DNA from: Papaver somniferum | Lineage: Eukaryota; Streptophyta; Magnoliopsida; Ranunculales; Papaveraceae | Direction: 5' to 3' | NCBI RefSeq assembly: GCF_003573695.1 | Contig: NC_039364.1 | Span: forward strand, 234,291,656-234,355,655 | Length of the DNA: 64,000 nucleotides | In this document: piece after piece, positions 43,507 through 55,391 of the stretch | Layout: every line of letters starts with the position of its first letter | Numbering within the stretch: the stretch's first letter is position 1 | The notes under the pieces: model-generated | Databases searched by the model: none | What the model was told of the DNA's origin: nothing | The model's input: only the letters and a program-made list of their open reading frames with translations | Translations under genes and position numbers: made by a program

Positions 43507-45877
43507 TGTTAGATCATATCTCGGTCGAACTCGCATGCGTTGCTATATCAAGCATGTTTGTCAATGTTAGTGATCAAAACTATATAGTCTTGATATCTAG
43601 CCTATTAGCAAGTCTGGGACTAGGATAGGAAAAGTGTAGGTGAGCTCAAGGACTTCATGGCGATTCAACGATAACGACGAAGATCTACACCAAGGAACCG
43701 TGGAACATCATCAACAAAAAGGTATGTGAAGATTTGAACTTATATGTCACTCATAAGTCTATCTATTCTATCTCCTACTTCATATGAGACAAAAGTCGTA
43801 TGCTTTATAGACTAAACCAAACACACTAATATTTCGAGCCGAGTATTGAATGATTATCTGTTTCTCTAAATACGTGTGTTGGTAAAGCTTTTCGCTTTGA
43901 CCAAGTTTATCTTCATATTTCAATCCCGTAGTTGAGAATTGCTCCGACGTGAAGACAATCTGTGAATAACGGTTGGGATAACGTTCTAAGAGAAAGTCTC
44001 AATGATTGAAATGAGAGTAGATTACATAACCCTTCATCTGAAGTTCTTTGAACTTTGTCGAGCAAGTGTATTCGGTAGGATTGTGGAATTGGCTTGCCAA
44101 GTCCGCGAACCCAGTCCGCGAACTGTCGGAGGTTCTCGAACCCGAGAATTTCTGCTGGGATTTTCAAAGCTCGTTTGTGAGACGCAAGTCCGCGAACTGG
44201 CGGAAGTTCTCGACTGAGAATTTCTGCTGAGTTTTGAAAAACTCATACCTATGCTTAAGTCCGCAAACTTGTTTGTGAACTTAAGTGGTTGTAATCTAAG
44301 ATGATGAGCTCTGAACATAAACATTAAATTACTAAGGAATGCTTAATGCAAACCGTGTCTATAATGTTCATTGAGTCGATTCAATCGAATCGAAATCATC
44401 TAGAGTTCAATTGTGTCTTGTGTGGTTACATAAGATTTCATAGCAATTGAATGACTCTCTAACTAGTTCGTTTGAGTCAAGTGAAATAGTTATGATGAAT
44501 GAGGAACATGGTTAATATGTGAAGCTCATATGGTTTCCTTTTGGTTGCTATATTGAACCAACATGTATGTAAACGTTTGGGCCGGTTTTCAAAAAACCTG
44601 GAAAACGTCTACGAGTGTGTTTGACAAGCTTTGTCTTTCGATCTAACGGTTTAGAGATGTTGGCTTGGATCTAAATCAACAGTGAATATTGTTTACTTAA
44701 TTCTTAAGTAAAAACCCTGATTTGAAAGGCTATAAATAGGAAACATCTAGGGAAGAGAAAAACTAATCCCCACACGCCTTTCTTGTGTGATACTAGTTTT
44801 ATCTAAGATAGAGTCGATCTCCATTAACCCTTGAGTTTCTTCTTCAAATTCGGGTTAACGACTTAAAGACTTCATTGGGATTGTGAAGACAGACCGATAC
44901 TACTTTTATTGTAGTTGTGTGATTTGATCTTACTTTTCTATCGATAAGAGTACAATTGTTTTTGATTGGCTCGAGAACTTGTTTCTTCGATAGGTAAGAT
45001 AAATTATTCGCGAACATCTTCGTCTCACTGTTCGTGAATCCTCATTATTCTTCTTATTTATTCAGGAATCAAGTATTGAGAGGTGATTGTTTTACCTAGG
45101 CTATTCTTCGGAAATATAAGACCGGGTAAATCAATTGGTTCATGTGTTACCTTGATCATATAAAAAACGGAATCAAAACTATGGTTTATCTGTGGGAGAA
45201 AGATTTATCCTTTGATAGACTTGTCTGTGTGAGACATATTTTTTTATTATCAAAGCCTGCGATTTTGGGTCGTAGCAACTCTTTGTTGTGGTTCAGATCA
45301 GCAAAGGGAATCAAATGCGTAGTATCCTGCTGGGATCAGGGCGTAGAGGTGAAACCGTACCTTGTATCAGTGGGAGACTGATAGGGGTTCAACTATAGTC
45401 CAATCTGAAGTTAATTGGGAGTAGGCTAGTGTCTGTAGCGGCTTAATACAGTGTGTATCTAATCTGGACGAGGTCCCTGGGTTTTTCTGCATTTGCGGTT
45501 TCCTCGTTAACAAAATTTCTGGTATCTGTGTTATTTCTTTTCCGCATTATATTTGTTTATATAATAGAAATAATATAGATTGTGCGTTAAGATTAATCAA
45601 TTAGAGATCCAGTCTTGTGATTGTTGATCTCATTGATTAACACTTGGATATTGGTTTTTGATACCGTCCAAGTTATATCTCTATTTGATTTGACTCGCAG
45701 ATTCTATTTTCTTGAGTATCAATCAAATTGAGAGATAGAGATATTTTTCCTTGAGACACTATATTCTATATTTAGTCTGAATGTCTAGTTGATTCTCTAG
45801 TAGAGTGTTTTGAATATTGTCCATTCAGATTGCTAATCGAAATATTGGGTGGTGTTGTTAGACCCCCGCTTTTTCAA
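43507..45877 (+). repeat. 3' LTR of the complete Sire-like element (2371 bp)
   Basis: Starts TGTTAGATCATATC and ends CCCCGCTTTTTCA. TATA box at 44731-44738. It is collinear with the 5' LTR. Confidence 0.93.
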
Positions 45878-48389
45878 AAACTATAAGTCTTGATTTCTAG
45901 TCTACTTATAGTTATGTCTCAGATTAGGATAGAATGTGTAGCTGAGCTTTACACTTCAATGTGTTCATCGATTAAAGACGAATATCTTCTGAGGAGAGCT
46001 TGGAGGAACTTCATCAAAAAAAGGTATATGGAGACTAAAACTTATCTATCACTCAGAAGAATATTCTATTCTATCTCCTATATAGACTAAGTCGTATAAC
46101 AATATAAACTTTTGTATTATACACATTTGATATTTCGAGTTGAGTATATATATATATCTGAATATGTGTTGAAAGTTTTTTTTAAGCTACGTTCATCGTT
46201 ATTCTTGACAATAAGTCAAAAGATGTTCATGTGAAAATTGCCTTCAAACATCTTACATGATTTGTGTAAGATAATCATTTGATGTCGACCTGGAAATTTT
46301 TGTTTTGATCATTCGATCACTTGAAAATTACTTCAAAGCTAATATTTTGTGTGATACGGCTATTGTCGTCTTCTAAGGATGTTTCAATGATTGAAATGGG
46401 AGTTTAAAACAATTATCATTTGTCTGGATACATCATAGTATGCATACCAGTATACAAACTGTTATGGTGTGATTCGGGTCCGGAAACCTTGTTTGCGTAC
46501 CAGTGTGCGAACGGTTTTTGACTGAGAAGTCCGGGAACCTTGTTTGCACACTAGTATCTGAACATTTCTAAATGACTTAGGTCTGGGACTGCTTTATGCA
46601 TGCCCGTTTGTAGACGACTGGACAACACCAAAGTCCGGAACTTGTAGTTTGCATACCCGTTTGCAGACTTAGTTGGTAAAGTTCTAAGATCGGTTTAGTA
46701 TAATTATCGTACTCATGAAAAAATACGTTTTATGAATTAAGGAATGCAATGTTTGAAAATTGTGGATAAAATGTTCATTAATTGATTCTTATTTAAGTAC
46801 TTTGTACGATTACGAATCAAACCGATTTAGTTTTAGTTGGTTTATATACATTTATATTCAATGATGAAAAATTGAACAACTCTATTGAAAAACACATTTA
46901 GATTCATTTGATTATCATTCATGTTTGATTGATCGTTATATTTGATCTAGAAGTGTTAGATGAATGTGGTTAAGACAAAAGTGTTCATATGGATATCTTC
47001 GGTTAACTATTGTTGAGCCAACTCAATATAAACTTTTAGGTACGGTTAACCATATCTAAATGAAGGTATATTTCATCTGTGTGTAACAAGCTAAACCATC
47101 TAATGGTGGAGAGATATTTATTTGGTTTTAAACAAACTTAGCTTGAATCTTAAATCAAGTTTTCAAACTACGGTAAATATCAATTTCTTTGTTACTAAGC
47201 TAACCATAGCTTTGATTGTAAGCAAACCATGATTTGAAAGACTATATAAAGGAGAACTCTAGCAACTGGAAAACCTAATCCCCACACTTCTGTGTGATAA
47301 TTTGCGACTAGATTTGATTCTCCTTTAACCTAGGTTTTTCCAAAACCATTATAGATTAACGACTTAAAGACTTCATTGGGATTCTAAATCCAGATCCAAC
47401 TATTTTCTTTATAGTTGCGTATTCTGATCTTACTTAATATATCGTTTTGAGTACTAAATTCTCTAATATTTGCTCGAGATTTATCTCCGATAGGTAAGAT
47501 ATAAAAATTAATCAAAAATCTCTTCTTCTCATTCTTTGTGATTCCGCAATAACTTCTTCTACTACCACATAGTTAAGTTATTGTGAGGTAATTGATAATA
47601 CTTGGATGTTCGGTGATTGATAATACTTGGAATATATGTATGGTTTATCAATTGGTTCATGTTCACCTTGATTTATCGTAAGACGGAACAAACATTATAG
47701 GTACTTTTGTGGGATACAAATTTATCTATCAGAATAGGATTTTCTGTGTGAGACAGATTTGTCTATAAGTCTTTGACTTTGGGTCATAGAAACTCTTATT
47801 TGTAGGTGAGATCAGCTAAAGGAATCAAGTCCGCAGAATCCGGCGTGGTTCTAGAGGCGTAAGGAACGCGACTGTACCTTAATCGGTGTAAAACTTGGTT
47901 AGGTCTCAACTACATTCCAGTCCGAAGTTAACTTATAGTAGGCTAGTGTATGTAGCGGCTTAATACAATGTGATGTTCAAATATGGACTACGTCCCGTGG
48001 GTCTTCTACACTTGCGGTTTCCTCGTTAACAAAGCTTCTAGTGTCTGTGTTATTTCCTTTCCACATTATATTTTTATATAATTGAAATATCATAGGTTGT
48101 GCGTAATTCAATCAATTGGTAAATCCGACCTTTGGTTGTTGGATAGAAATTGATTGGCACTTGGACATTGGTCTTTGGTACCGTCCAATTTGTTTCTCAT
48201 AATAATCAGGCTCACGGATTCATGTATGTTCGATTTGCTGATTACATTGGAAACAGAGATATAACTCTTTGATATCATTCTGGATATAGCTATCTTTATA
48301 AGCTGGTGCTCTCGGAATAATATTAGAGTTAGTCCATACAGATTGCCGAACGAAATATTGGATGTGGTTGTTATACCCCCGCCTTTTCA

Positions 48390-48699
48390 AGTAATATTAT
48401 TTACATTTTTATATTGTAAGGTTTCAATTCGTTTCTAATTGATAACATAACATGTAAAGTTATATATGTGAAACTCTAGAATAATAAAATTGATCATCAA
48501 ATTGTGATCGTTTCAAGGAAAAATATATCAATAGTGATATATTCTTTATATTAGTATATTGAGTTACGAAGTATAATGCTAATCTTTTGGACTTCGTAAT
48601 TGCGACATCGACATAATCTTTGTAACTCATTACTAGATTGTGTAGTGAACATATGTTTGATTTCATAGCTAGAAAATTATATTTAATTACATGAGTTTA
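48390..48699. other. Spacer between two inverted LTRs
   Basis: About 310 bp of AT-rich unique DNA. It begins AGTAA, the reverse complement of the TTACT that follows the inverted LTR at 50461. No gene is seen. Confidence 0.5.
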
Positions 48700-50460
48700 A
48701 GGAAGCAGACGAAGAGCTTTGTGATTACTTTTTATATCTTACCTATCAGAGATAAATCTCCAGCAAATATTAGAGAAGATAGTACTCAAAATGATAGAAT
48801 AAATAATCACAATACGCAACTACAAAGAAAATAATTGGATCTGGCTTCAGAATCCCAATGAAGTCTTTAAGTCGATAACCTATAATGGTTTTGGAAAAAC
48901 CTAGGTTAAAGAAGAATCAACTCTAGTCGCAACTAGTATCACACGGAAGTGTAGGTATTAGGTTTTCCATTTGCTAGAGTTCTCCCTTATATAGTCTTTC
49001 AAATCAGGGTTTGCTTACGATCAAAGCTAGGGTTAGCTTAGCAGCAAAGCAATTGATATTCATCGTTAGATAAAAACCTGATTTTAAGATTCAAGCTAAG
49101 TTTGCTTAAAACCAAAGCAATATCTCTCTACTGTTTGATGATCTTGTATTGTTACACACAAAAGAAATATACCTTCATTTTTATATAGGTAACCCTACCT
49201 AAACGTGTATATTGAGTTTGTCAACAATATTTAACCGAAGTTAGCCATATGAACACTTTTGTCTTAACCACATTCATCTAAGACTTTTAGATAAAATATG
49301 ATGATCAATCAAACATGAATGATAATCAAATGAATCTAATTGTGTATTCAATGAAGTTGTTTAATTGTTCATCATTGAATATAAATGTATATGAACCAAT
49401 TGAAACTAAATCGGTTTGATTCGTAATCATACAAAGTACTTATATAAGAATTAAATCATGAACATTTTAGCCACAGTTTGCAAACATTACATTCCTTAAT
49501 TTATAAATGTATTTTTTCATGAGTATGAGAATCATACCAGACCAATTTTAGAACTTTACCAACTAAGTTTGCAAACGGGTATGCAAACTATAGGTTCCGT
49601 ACTTTGGTCTTGTCCACCCGTTTGCAAACGAGTATGCAAACAGTAGTCTCGGACCTAACTCAGGTAGAACCGTTCGCATACTAGTATGTAAACAAGGTTC
49701 TCAGAATTCTCAGTTAAAAACCGTTCGCATACTGGTATGGAAACAAGGTTTCCGGACCCGAATCATACCAAAACAGTTTGCATATTGGTACGCATACTAT
49801 GATGTATCCGGACAAATGCTAATTTTTCTAAATTCCCATTTCAATTATTGAAACATTTTTAGAAGACGGCAGTAACTGTCTCACATAAACTATTAGCTTC
49901 GAAGTAATTTTTAAGTGATCGAATGATCAATACGAAACTTTCCAAGTCGACATCAAATGATTGTCTCACACAAATCATGTAATATGTTTTAAGGAAATTT
50001 CCACATGATCATCTTTTAACTTATTGTCAAGAATAACGATGAAAACAGCAAATCAAAAACCTTCCAACACATATTTCGATATATATATATATATATAAGC
50101 GAGTTATACTCATATCGAAATATGAAATGTGTATAATATAAAAGTCTATATAGCTATACGACCTAGTCTCAACAAGATATTGTCGATAGGAGATAGAATA
50201 TATTAGACTTCTGAGTGATAGGTACGTTTTAGTCTCCACACACCTTTTTTTGATGAAGTTCTTCCAAGCTCTCCTCAGTAGATATTCGTCTTCAATCAAT
50301 GAACGCCGTGAAGTCTAAAAATCAATTACACATTCTATCCTAATCCGAGACATAGCTATAAATAGACTAGAAATCAAGACTTATAGTTTTGATCACCTAA
50401 ACTTGACAAACAAGCTTGAAATAGCAACACTTGGTAGTTCAACCGAGCAGTACTCTAACA
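48700..50460 (-). repeat. Sire-like LTR (type B), inverted and 3'-truncated
   Basis: On the minus strand it starts TGTTAGAGTACTGCTCGG at 50460 and runs collinear with the type A LTR until about 48700, where homology fades. A TATA-like TATATAAG lies near 48987-48994. Repeated words of the type GTTTGCATACC/GGTATGCAAAC occur at about 49560-49790. No PBS or interior is attached. Confidence 0.85.
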
Positions 50461-50690
50461 TTACTAACTCAAATGGAAGGATGATGTTAACGTTGATGTC
50501 GAAACGCTTTCGAAATCTTTAGGTCTTCAGAGTAATACTTGTATGTCTCAACATTTCTAGACTTCCTTGTTTAACCTAACGAAGTTGACTCTGGTAATCT
50601 AATCAAACGACTTATGAGTTTTGGTACTAAAAATATGACAACTAACCTTGACATACCAACGCTATTCCAACGATTTATTATTTCCTTTTG
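50461..50690 (-). repeat. Fragment of a diverged Sire-like LTR (type C)
   Basis: Read on the minus strand, GTTGGTATGTCAAGGTTAG, then AAAACTCATAAGTC has the same layout as the first 100 bases of the type A/B LTRs (GTTGCTATATCAAGC, then AAAACTATAAGTC). Too diverged to set exact ends. Confidence 0.5.
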
Positions 50691-51660
50691 GGTTATCTAA
50701 TGGAGTTTGATGATATATTCAAGTATATTTTCGGAGATGAAAAATTCCAGCGTGACGATAATCAAGATTCTTACAAATTTGACTAATGGCTACTGGAATG
50801 GGTTGTAATTATGATGATATCTAAAGCAGATTATTTCTTTTATGAAGGATCATATCTTAATGAAGAAGAAGTTTTAAATGGTTAAAATTTAATGAGAAGA
50901 CCATTATTTGGATTACATCATCTATCTCTTTTAGCAACTATTTTATACAACTGTTGTATTTTGAAACTGGGATACATTATATTTTATTTTATTTTTATGT
51001 TGTGTCACTATGATGTACCATGATTCCAATTGGTGGAATGATGATTTTCCACCACCGTGTATCCTTCAAAGCTCAATTTTAACGAGGTACTTTAATAAAC
51101 TATGGGGACTTAAGGCCCATCTTTCCTTCAAAAATAAAATAAAATAAATTTAATTCATCTATATCCGAAAGGCAATTTGACGATGAACTCATCCATTATA
51201 GAAACTTTAGACCTCTGAAACCATATATGGTCAAAATCTTTAAATTAGGGCAAGGTTGGAAACATTCCAATACATTTACATCATTCCAGACTCCTGTCAT
51301 CAAAATAATAATTCCAATAGATATGCAAATGTTCAAGTGGTTGCTTGTCCTTTAACTTTTCCCTATCGACATCTTTTATTTCACCTATTACAGCCTCGAC
51401 ATTACTCATATGAAAAAACTTGTCGGTGTCTAGTGTTATTATATATTAACCTATACTGTAAAAAAAAACTATAAATGTATAACTATATTCAAAAAATATT
51501 AAAATAAAATTAAGAATGTGTGTTTTGATGTTCCAGAGGTTTGTTCTTTAACCAAATATCTGTTGTTTTGTTAGAGAATAAAAATGTTACCCATAAGTTT
51601 ATCAAAATTATAAACTTGGAAGAAAAACAAATTATTTTCAATAAATAAAATACCGCCTAT
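50691..51660. other. AT-rich DNA without a supported gene
   Basis: A short protein-like stretch near 50710-50880 (EFDDIFKYIFGDEKFQRDD...) could be the relic of a transposase or other gene but is too short to name. The rest is AT-rich. Confidence 0.35.
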
Positions 51661-53151
51661 TGATTAATGATTTTTCGTGGGTTGTAGTAATGAAGGTTCA
51701 AACTCTCGGATTTGTGAAGGATAATTTCTTAGACTTAATAAAAAATATAAATATATACAATAAAAATATTAACAATGGGCGAGAGGTACTGGGACTAAGG
51801 ATTTGGCTGAATTCACTACACAAGGTTCATTCATATATTCTTTGACAAATAAAACTCAATAAAATTAACATGGACTCTGATTTTGCCAAGATAGATTCTC
51901 AAATGATGTATCAAAACACCTAAGCTAAGCATACATCATCAAATTAAATAACAACCAATTAATTCAAATCATATTTCAATTTTAGATTAATGCAAAAGTC
52001 ATAAAAAAGAATAAAATAAATTATCCCAAGGATGAAATTCAACCTCCTCCGTCGTCCCAGTGTTGGGTTTTAGCTCCTCATAATGAAAACACGCTCAAAA
52101 TATATTTTTATAGCTCAAATGGTGTTTACAATGGAGAGAAAGGGAGAAAGTGGTGTAAAACTGTAATCTGCGACGCACAAGAAGCGTCACAGAATGAAGG
52201 ATAAAACACAAGTGCTGCTGATATTTAGACTGCACTGCGACCCACGGCTGGTCTTAGACACTATTTATAATCCACTGTCCCTGACAGTCTGTTCTTCGTG
52301 ATCTTGGTGTTCTTCATCAGCAGCAGCAGAAACATAGTTTCATCAACTGTTGATTTCTGCTTCTCTGGACCTTCTCTCGACCCCAAACTCTCGACACCCT
52401 CTCTAGTAGACCCAAAGAGCCTATTTATACCCAACAACAGCTCCAAATCTCGCCAATAACTCCAATATAATTCTTCATTATGCGGGCAGTGAATAACAAT
52501 ATTTTCCGAATATTTTCTTACCAAACTTGGAATTTCTTGCGTAAACTTCCTCCCTCCACGCTCCAAATCGATTCTTCACGACCCAAAGTGATGCTCGAGT
52601 CATTCCACATCATCAGAACACGTCCATAACTCTCCATGACGCGTGATTATCATCCTCAGGTGCATGCTTTCCCTGTTTTGAACTCGAGAATCAAAACACG
52701 TATTCCAGCCAAATTTGATCGAAACCACCACCCAAACTTTGTTCCTTATGCCAAATCACATCTTTCTGCCAATTTTCAGCGATTGAATCGCACTCTAACT
52801 CATTCATTTTGACAGTCAAAATTCTGCCAGTTGAAAACTTCATTTCCCGCCAAAAACACAAATTCAAATTGTTGAAGAAGGTGCCCCTTATCCAGAGTGC
52901 TGGGGTGCGAATATCAATTAGTAGTTTTTCTGGGTTCCTCCGGGACATTTCTGGGACGCTTCCGGTGCATTTCTGGGGTGCCTACGGTACATTTCTCCGG
53001 GGTGTAAAACACTGCTTTTTGAGCCATTTCGCCGCAAGGGCTTATTTCTCTAAAATTTCCTACAAGAACACAAAATAACACAATAAGTACTTAATCGAGT
53101 CTAACAATACAGAAAATTGAGAACAAAATAGACACATAAATGCGTCTATCA
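51661..53151 (-). repeat. 3' LTR of the LARD-type Gypsy element (1491 bp)
   Basis: Collinear with 57334-58840. It differs by indels, for example a CGACGCACAAGAAGCGTCAC block near 52170 found only here and a roughly 25-bp block near 57576 found only in the other copy. TATA box at 52421-52429 (minus). Confidence 0.93.
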
Positions 53152-54600
53152 AATACCTCCAAACTTATTATTTGCTAGTCCTTGAGCAAATTTTATTTTA
53201 GAAAGGAAAATCATTTGAACCCCTAGGTGGCCCTAGTGGCGGAGTGTTGTCTCCGGAGGGTTTACCAGAGGTGTACCCAAAAAACCTTTACTCCTAATTG
53301 GTCACAACTATCCAAAGAGCTATGAGGACATACATATTCTCAACCTATCTCCAAGTAAGTAGAATGCCAGAGAAATTAAAGGTGTCAGCTCTAAAGCTGA
53401 CTGAAGAAAAGAGGAGACACATCTGCACGACTGCTAGATAAAGAGATATCCGCTACACAACTAGATAAACATTGTAAGATGCGTCCGCTGCTTTACAGTT
53501 GGATAAGATTAGGAGAGAGATAAAGATGAGAGGAACATCTGCTACACAGCTGGACTAATTACGTGTGATGAGTTAAACCAGTGCTAGAAAGATCTTGTGC
53601 CAGATTGAAAGCGGACTAACAAAGCAACCAAATGTATCTTTCTTCGACTCTCTCATAGTGCTCGGTAGAAACAACGTCTTCTTCGGTCTTCAACTGTTGA
53701 TGATAAACTATCGAACCTCATAGAACCTTGACAATTAACTCTTCTCCTTAATTTCTTGCTTGAAACTTCTTTATAGATTTCTACTTCCCTATGGCCTTAT
53801 TGAACAAAACTTAACGATGATTTTTTTTTTTGTTCATTTTTCATTTTTTTTTTTTAAACAAAAATAACAAGACAAAAATTTTAATGGCCATGAGAGAAGG
53901 ACTTTAGAACTTGGATCTTCACAACTTGTGATGTCTTGGTATCATGAACTTCGACAACTTATATCATTTTCTCTTGTAACTTCTTGTAACTAAGTATTCA
54001 ACTTTGATTTTTTGAATTATTCTTTTCTATTGTTGCTTCTAAACCTTAAACGTCTTCAACTTTTTCATAAATTTTGATGTCACTCCGCTTGTTGATGATG
54101 ATAAGTTTCTACTGAGAGAGAGTCGCAATCCAGTAACTAAGACTACATTGTGAGGTTGCTTTGTCTTTCTGGCATTTCCCTGACCTACTTGCCTTTCCAT
54201 CATGTATGGTTAGGTCCATCACGGTTACCCTCTAAAAGGAACAAGTTCTCTCCTGAATTTCAAGGATCTCAATGTCTTTTTCTCTAATGTCTCAATAGGT
54301 TGTTATCTCTTGCATTCCAATTTCTATCTTTTCGGTGAGAAACAGTATGTAAACTTAGCTAACCGGGTACTGTGTGACGCTAGAAGTTTCAAAAATGCGA
54401 CTAAAATGTTTCTCCCATACCCCCAAACTTAAATCTAACATTTTCCTCAATGTTCCAAAGATAAAATTAAAAGCATGAACAAGGAGAAACTGTTACCAAT
54501 AGAAGCAAAAGAGATAAGTAAATATATTACCGTGTCGCATGAGATTGGGTTACCTCCCAAGAAGTGCTAAGTTTAAAGTCTTCAGCCAGACTTAGGAAAG
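53152..54600 (-). other. 3' non-coding interior of the LARD-type element
   Basis: No coding sequence. Poly-T/A runs at about 53820-53860. CCCCCAAACTTAAAT near 54421 is, on the minus strand, a second purine tract resembling a PPT. Confidence 0.55.
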
Positions 54601-54606
54601 GATTAG

Positions 54607-55260
54607 TCAACTCGAACCATAAAGTAACAGTCGAAATAACTGTGGGTCTTCAAAACGAAATAGAGCTGACCAAAGGAAACTACAATAACCCAAGAAAGTG
54701 AACAAGGATAGCATGCCCTTATCTAGTTTCCTGATTAAGATATTTATATCTAATTGTGGTTCAGGTTCTATGAAAGGGTCTAAATAAAATATTTTCCTCG
54801 GATGCATTTCCTCATAGGTTGGATCCAAATTATTAGGTCCTAGAGTCTGAAAAAACTAAAATAACAACTTAGAATCACAAAATAATAATAACCTAAATAA
54901 CTGAGGATCGTCTAAGTCAATCAGGTTTGACTTACATAATGGACCACAGTGAGAGTAGTGGTCATTCTTAAGCAAATGTGTCGATTCTAATTTCCTAAGG
55001 CATTTAGGTTTAGTCTCACAACTTAATATTCGACACATTTGAAATCTATATGCTCCCACATTTGGAAGAAAACTATTTGGTGGGAAAACAAAGTCAATCC
55101 GGGGATCATAGCCTGGGCAAACCACATCAACCAGAGTATGGGTTTCTAACGACTGAACTTCTTCCTGGATATCATTAGGTTCGGGAAAACGAGTATGAAG
55201 GTAATCTTGTAAAATTGTCGAGGAAGAGATATCAAGTCCTAAGTGAAGGGACTTTCTGAG
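54607..55260 (-). pseudogene. C-terminal ORF remnants with repeated DPQLFRLLL motif
   Basis: Two open pieces (55125-54856 and 54828-54607) read through one stop. The first contains HLLKNDHYSHCGPLCKSNLI and then LDDPQLFRLLLF. The second contains YEEMHPRKIFYLDPFIEPEP and ends FEDPQLFRLLLY. Thus the same short motif closes both pieces, suggesting an ancient internal duplication. A TTTTTTCAG just before the second piece could be a former splice acceptor. I recognise no known enzyme domain. Confidence 0.45.
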
Positions 55261-55391
55261 AGTTAAAGGTAAGGCACTAGGAAGGTGATAATCACCCCCA
55301 AACTTAGAGTTTTGGGTATCTCTAGAGAGACTAGTTACAATCTCCCTAATTTCTGGATCATTAGATTCTTGAAAATGGTCAATTGATTTTT

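Larger units (their letters stand above)
37245..45877 (+). mobile_element. Complete Sirevirus-type Ty1/Copia element lacking pol, TSD AAAAC
   Basis: 5' LTR 37245-39619, PBS 39622-39633, interior 39620-43506, three polypurine-tract-like G runs before the 3' LTR, and 3' LTR 43507-45877. Five-base duplications AAAAC lie at 37240-37244 and 45878-45882. The 3.9-kb interior holds only degenerate gag-related and coiled-coil ORFs. Protease, integrase, RT and RNase H are absent. Small indels distinguish the two LTRs (for example near 38405 versus 44650), so the insertion is not very recent. Repeated AAGGGGGAG motifs upstream of the 3' LTR are the Sirevirus hallmark. Confidence 0.92.
37170..48389 (+). 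repeat. Old Sire-like LTR (type A), split by a nested element
   Basis: The first part 37170-37244 (TGTCAGAGCACTGCTCGGTC...) and the second part 45878-48389 (ending CCGCCTTTTCA) join at the AAAAC target site into one LTR of about 2.6 kb. Evidence that they belong together is the inverted relative at 48700-50460, which reads continuously across the join (GATCAAAACTATAAGTCTTG). A TATA box lies at 47243-47250. No PBS follows and no PPT precedes it, so it is a solo or orphan LTR. Confidence 0.85.

Noticed and set aside
50710..50900. Short acidic protein-like stretch, possible transposase fragment
   Set aside because: Too short and interrupted to assign to any family.
51256..51474. 72-codon open frame left of the LARD-type element
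   Set aside because: No domain, no promoter or splice context, and AT-rich composition typical of chance frames.
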